DNA of 64,000 nt from CAZUHB01 sp964620445 (GTDB lineage: Bacteria; Planctomycetota; B15-G4; CAYZWU01): NCBI GenBank assembly GCA_964620445.1, contig CAZUHB010000024.1, positions 22,993 to 86,992 on the forward strand, given 5' to 3'. Numbering within the stretch: position 1 is the first letter of the stretch; each line of letters begins with the position of its first letter. Below the pieces are notes generated by a model. It was not told the DNA's origin. It searched no databases and saw nothing but the letters and a program-made list of their open reading frames with translations. Of this stretch, positions 60,743 to 64,000 are shown piece after piece. The position numbers were made by a program, and so were the translations under genes.

Positions 60743-62437
60743 GTGAAATCCGACCTTGAAATCGCTCGCGAAGCGCAACTGAAACCGATCGACGAGATCG
60801 CAAGCAGCCTCGGAATCGAGGAGACCGAGCTCGAACCGTTCGGCCGGCACAAGGCGAAGGTGAGGCTCGACATCATCAAGCGCCTGGCCGACCGGGACAG
60901 GGGCAAGTACATCCTGATGACGGCCGTCACTCCCACCCCGTTCGGGGAGGGCAAGACCTTGAGCACCGTGGGGCTGTCGCTCGGCCTGAACCGGATCGGC
61001 CGCAAGGCGGTCTGCACCGTTCGACAGCCGTCGATGGGGCCGGTCTTCGGACTCAAGGGAGGCGCCGCGGGGGGCGGCTACAGCCAGATCGTTCCCATGG
61101 AGGATTTCAACCTCCATCTGACCGGCGACTTCCACTCCGTGGCCGCGGCGAACAATCTGCTGGCAGCCCATGCCGACACGTCGATCCTTCTCAAGAACCC
61201 TCTCGAGATCGATCCCTTCACGCTGAAGGTGAGACGGGTGGTCGATATGAACGACCGTGCCCTGCGGCGTGTGATGACCGGCTGCGGCGGACGCAGCAAC
61301 GGCATCCCGCGCGAGACCGGCTTCGACATCGCTGCCGCCTCCGAGGTGATGGCCATACTCGGGCTCTCGAAGGGGTACGCCGACATGCGCGAGCGGCTCG
61401 GCCGCATCGTGGTGGGACGGAGCCGCGGCAAGGAGTGGATCGACGCACGCACGCTCGGCACGGCGGGCGCCATGGCCGTGGTCCTCAAGCAGGCGCTCAT
61501 GCCCACGCTCATGCAGACGCTCGAGGGAACGGGAGCGCTGATCCACACCGGACCCTTTGCCAATATCGCCCATGGAAACTCGAGCATCATGGCCGACGAG
61601 ATCGCCCTGCGCGTGGCCGACTACGTGGTGACCGAGGCCGGATTCGGCGCGGATATGGGCGCGGAGAAATTTTTCAACATCAAGTGCCGCGTGAGCGGGC
61701 GGACCCCGGACCTGGCCGTGATCGTGGCCACGGTGCGGGCGCTCAAGGTGCACGGGGGCAACATCACGGTGCGGGCGGGGCTCCCCCTCGACCCGGCGCT
61801 CACCAAGGAGGACCTTTCCCTCCTGAAGAAGGGGATGCCGAACCTGGCCAAGATGATCGAGATCGTTCACCTCCACGGCGTGCCGGCAGTGGTCGCGGTG
61901 AACCGTTTTCCGACCGACACGGACAGCGAGGTCGAACTGGTCCGCGATACGGCTCTCGAACTGGGTGCCGACAACGCCGTGATCAGCGACGTCCACGCCC
62001 GCGGCGGCGAAGGGGGGATCGCCTTTGCCGAGGCGGTTGTGGAGACGCTCGAGAAACCGGCCCGGTTCCAGCATCTCTACCCTCTCGATCTGTCGCTCAA
62101 GGAGAAGGTCGAGGTCCTGGCCACCAGGATTTACGGCGCGGAGAAGGTCAAGTTCTACGACGAGGTGCTGCGCAAGATGGACCGGTTCACCGAGCGGGGG
62201 TACGCGAACATGCCGATCTGCATGGCCAAGACGCAGTACTCGCTCTCTCACGATCCGGCGCTCAAGAACCGGCCCGACGGTTACGTTTTCACAGTGAAGG
62301 ACATGACTGCCGCGGCCGGAGCGGGCTTTATCGTGCCCATGGCGGGTGATATCATGCTCATGCCCGGACTCACGGCCAAACCGGCGCTCCTGCAGATGGA
62401 TCTCACTGAAGAGGGCGAGGTGGTGGGGCTCTTCTAG
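60743..62437 (+). CDS. fhs: Formate-tetrahydrofolate ligase
   Basis: Converts formate, ATP and tetrahydrofolate to 10-formyl-THF, feeding one-carbon metabolism. At 564 residues it has the usual length. Signatures are TPTPFGEGKTLSTVGL (P-loop), RQPSMGPVFGLKGGAAGGGY, and LPTLMQTLEGTGALIHTGPF-like central helices. The start is GTG at 60743 after GAGGAG. It is divergent from nifU. A cyclodeaminase-like gene lies two genes on, which fits shared folate chemistry. Confidence 0.96.
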   Translation: MKSDLEIAREAQLKPIDEIASSLGIEETELEPFGRHKAKVRLDIIKRLADRDRGKYILMTAVTPTPFGEGKTLSTVGLSLGLNRIGRKAVCTVRQPSMGPVFGLKGGAAGGGYSQIVPMEDFNLHLTGDFHSVAAANNLLAAHADTSILLKNPLEIDPFTLKVRRVVDMNDRALRRVMTGCGGRSNGIPRETGFDIAAASEVMAILGLSKGYADMRERLGRIVVGRSRGKEWIDARTLGTAGAMAVVLKQALMPTLMQTLEGTGALIHTGPFANIAHGNSSIMADEIALRVADYVVTEAGFGADMGAEKFFNIKCRVSGRTPDLAVIVATVRALKVHGGNITVRAGLPLDPALTKEDLSLLKKGMPNLAKMIEIVHLHGVPAVVAVNRFPTDTDSEVELVRDTALELGADNAVISDVHARGGEGGIAFAEAVVETLEKPARFQHLYPLDLSLKEKVEVLATRIYGAEKVKFYDEVLRKMDRFTERGYANMPICMAKTQYSLSHDPALKNRPDGYVFTVKDMTAAAGAGFIVPMAGDIMLMPGLTAKPALLQMDLTEEGEVVGLF

Positions 62438-62523
62438 ACGGCAAGTCTGCAGCGCCCAAACGGAGATCGGCTATTATTCGTATCAGCTGAAACAGAGTCG
62501 CCCCGCGAGATCTGGAGAATAAA

Positions 62524-63228
62524 ATGGACTACCTGATGTATTTCTTTCCCTACTACTTCACGCCTTACGACTGGCTTTTGATACCCGCTTTCATTTTCAT
62601 GTTGGTGGCCCAGTTCAAGGTCTCCTCCACGTTCAAGAAGTATTCGCGCGTACCGTCGCGGGCCGGGGTGACCGGTGCCGACGTGGCGCGCGTCCTGCTC
62701 CAGGCGCGCGGCATCGATCTGCCGATCGAGAGAACCGAGCGCCAGCTCGGCGATCACTACGATCCGGTCAAGAAGGTCGTCCGCCTCTCGCCCGGGGTTC
62801 ACGACTCCACCTCGGTGGCCGCTCTCGGTGTGGCCGCCCACGAGACGGGCCACGCCTTGCAGCATGCCGACGCTTATGGTCCGCTGGTGGCGCGAAACGC
62901 CTTTTTCCCGGTGGCCGGATTCGCATCGAAAGCGATGATTCCCCTTCTCTTCCTCTCGGTTCTCACGGGATTCAGGTTTCCGCTGGTCCTCTACGCCCTG
63001 GTCTTCTGTTTTGCAGCCTACGCCATTTATGCTGTGGTCACGCTTCCCGTGGAATTCAACGCCTCGTCTCGGGCGCTGAAACTCCTGGGCAACGCGGGGA
63101 TCCTCACCGCTGATGAAACGCCGAAGGCGCGTGCCGTTCTCAATGCCGCGGCGCTCACCTACGTCGCCTCCGCCGCTTATGCCGTCATCAACCTGCTCCG
63201 GATCCTGGCCATGGCGCGCGACGAATGA
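62524..63228 (+). CDS. Membrane zinc metallopeptidase, YugP type
   Basis: A 234-residue integral membrane protein of the neutral zinc metallopeptidase family. HETGHALQH at 106-114 is the zinc-binding motif with catalytic Glu107. Four hydrophobic segments are seen, one near the N-terminus, two after the motif and one near the end. Substrates are unknown for this family. It lies 86 bases after fhs and 25 before the next gene, so it probably shares their transcript, though no functional link is evident. Confidence 0.88.
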   Translation: MDYLMYFFPYYFTPYDWLLIPAFIFMLVAQFKVSSTFKKYSRVPSRAGVTGADVARVLLQARGIDLPIERTERQLGDHYDPVKKVVRLSPGVHDSTSVAALGVAAHETGHALQHADAYGPLVARNAFFPVAGFASKAMIPLLFLSVLTGFRFPLVLYALVFCFAAYAIYAVVTLPVEFNASSRALKLLGNAGILTADETPKARAVLNAAALTYVASAAYAVINLLRILAMARDE

Positions 63229-63253
63229 TCGCGCCCGTCGATCGAGGTGTGCC

Positions 63254-63877
63254 ATGTACCTGACCGAACCGCTCGTCGATTTCGTGGAAGCCTGCGCCGC
63301 ACGGCGTTCGACCCCGGGCGGCGGCTCCGCATCGGCCCTGGTGGGAGCGCTCGGAGCGTCGCTCGGCGAGATGGCCGCGGCCTACAGCGATCCGTCCGAT
63401 AGCCGCACGCCCGGCCTGGTCGAGGATGGCCTCGAGCGGTTGCGCCAGGTGCGCGAGAACATGATCCCCCTTATCGAGTCCGACTGCGAAGCCTACGAGA
63501 AGGTGCGCGCCGTTCTCCAGATGCCGCGAGAGACGGCGGAACAAAAGAAGGAGAGGCGAACACTGTTGCAGGCGGCTTTGCGAAAGGCGCTCGACGTTCC
63601 GCTTCAGACGGCGCGGCTCAGCGTGGAAGGCCTCGAGGTGCTCGACCGGATCACGGGCTCACTCAATCCCAACCTCGTCACCGACGCGGCCGACTCGGCG
63701 CTCTTCCTGGCCGCCTGCTTCAAGGCCGCCTGGTACAATGTGCGCGTCAACTTGAAATTCATCAAGGACGAGACACTCCACGAAACGATCCGGACCGAAG
63801 GCGAACGGCTCCAGGCGCGGACAGTCGAACTCGAAGGGGGGATCCTCGTCAAGGTCGACGAGGTCCTGGCTCGCTGA
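63254..63877 (+). CDS. Formiminotetrahydrofolate cyclodeaminase-like protein (FTCD_C)
   Basis: A 207-residue all-helical protein of the cyclodeaminase/methenyl-THF cyclohydrolase (FTCD_C) family. The N-terminal signature TPGGGSASALVGALGASLGE is diagnostic, with LNPNLVTDAADSAL later. It removes ammonia from formimino-THF, or acts as a cyclohydrolase, giving methenyl-THF. Its closeness to fhs suggests a one-carbon folate cluster. The ATG at 63254 follows CGAGGTG. The frame is open further upstream, but that part overlaps the peptidase gene. Confidence 0.88.
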   Translation: MYLTEPLVDFVEACAARRSTPGGGSASALVGALGASLGEMAAAYSDPSDSRTPGLVEDGLERLRQVRENMIPLIESDCEAYEKVRAVLQMPRETAEQKKERRTLLQAALRKALDVPLQTARLSVEGLEVLDRITGSLNPNLVTDAADSALFLAACFKAAWYNVRVNLKFIKDETLHETIRTEGERLQARTVELEGGILVKVDEVLAR

Positions 63878-63908
63878 AGCCTTCGGCGCCTTCGGCGAAC
63901 ACTCCACC

Positions 63909-63963
63909 GAAATGTCGGATCCACCTGGTATCCGGGGAATTGTGTAACTAGCCCGGACATTTC
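63909..63963. repeat. Inverted repeat at the window edge
   Basis: GAAATGTC (63909-63916) is inverted as GACATTTC (63956-63963) with a 39-base spacer containing GGAATTGTGTAACTAGCC. The layout, eight-base terminal repeats in a non-coding stretch after the last gene, could be the end of an insertion element that continues beyond 64000. No transposase is visible, so this is tentative. Confidence 0.35.
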
Positions 63964-64000
63964 ATCCGTAGTTGAGCGAAGCCCGTCCTTCTATTCCTGA

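Noticed and set aside
1..64000. tRNA, rRNA, CRISPR, prophage or complete IS
   Set aside because: No cloverleaf, rRNA segment, regularly spaced repeats, phage genes or transposase were recognised by eye.

Overview
The window is a GC-rich chromosomal segment (roughly 60-65% GC by eye) from a Gram-negative bacterium. It encodes heptose-based LPS core synthesis, respiratory complex I, a NifU/NifS iron-sulfur system, two GroEL paralogues, a transmembrane Ser/Thr kinase, a sigma-54 activator with an FHA domain, and several exported proteins of the NPCBM, HEAT-like and carboxypeptidase-regulatory-like kinds. This mix suggests the PVC group (Planctomycetes-like) or a related uncultured phylum. That is inferred from gene content only; no rRNA is present to confirm it. 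No tRNA, CRISPR array, prophage or complete insertion sequence was seen, and nearly all the DNA is coding.

Layout. 1-12450 (minus) is a complete-order nuoA-N complex I operon whose last gene runs off the left edge; a good sigma-70-type promoter precedes nuoA. 12809-15844 (plus) is a membrane-anchored protein made of repeated carboxypeptidase-regulatory-like domains. 15870-21887 (minus) is a chaperone block read groEL2-groES-groEL1, then a hairpin, then dnaJ-grpE-fmdB; a candidate sigma-54 promoter lies upstream of groEL2. 22247-25930 holds an exported NPCBM protein, a RadC protein and a HEAT-repeat lipoprotein. 26121-31668 (plus) carries a Trm112-like zinc protein, a metallophosphoesterase, yidC, mnmE and an unknown exported protein. 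32051-38059 (plus) is nrdR, a degenerate ATP-cone/NrdD-like protein and smc, with a strong terminator after smc.

38566-45240 (plus) is an LPS-core cluster: an unrecognised conserved protein, fused hldE, a second set of separate heptose kinase and nucleotidyltransferase genes, a tandem WaaP-type kinase and a family 4 glycosyltransferase. A new promoter at 45338 starts 45383-55136: waaF, an FHA-GAF-sigma-54 activator, a peptidase-like protein with a broken active site, a membrane Ser/Thr kinase and an exported HEAT-like protein. All five genes overlap at their starts and stops, so they are probably translationally coupled. 55254-58364 has a RimK-type ligase and a second repeat protein. 58420-60467 (minus) is nifU-nifS. 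60743-63877 (plus) is formate-tetrahydrofolate ligase, a membrane metallopeptidase and a cyclodeaminase-like protein. The last 100 bases contain an inverted repeat that may be a mobile-element end.

The most interesting set is the coupled kinase/FHA-activator operon together with a plausible sigma-54 promoter in front of the groE genes: the window may hold both ends of a phospho-signalling pathway that controls envelope or chaperone genes. The link is inference. The doubled heptose-activation genes and the NrdD-like protein next to NrdR are the next most unusual points.
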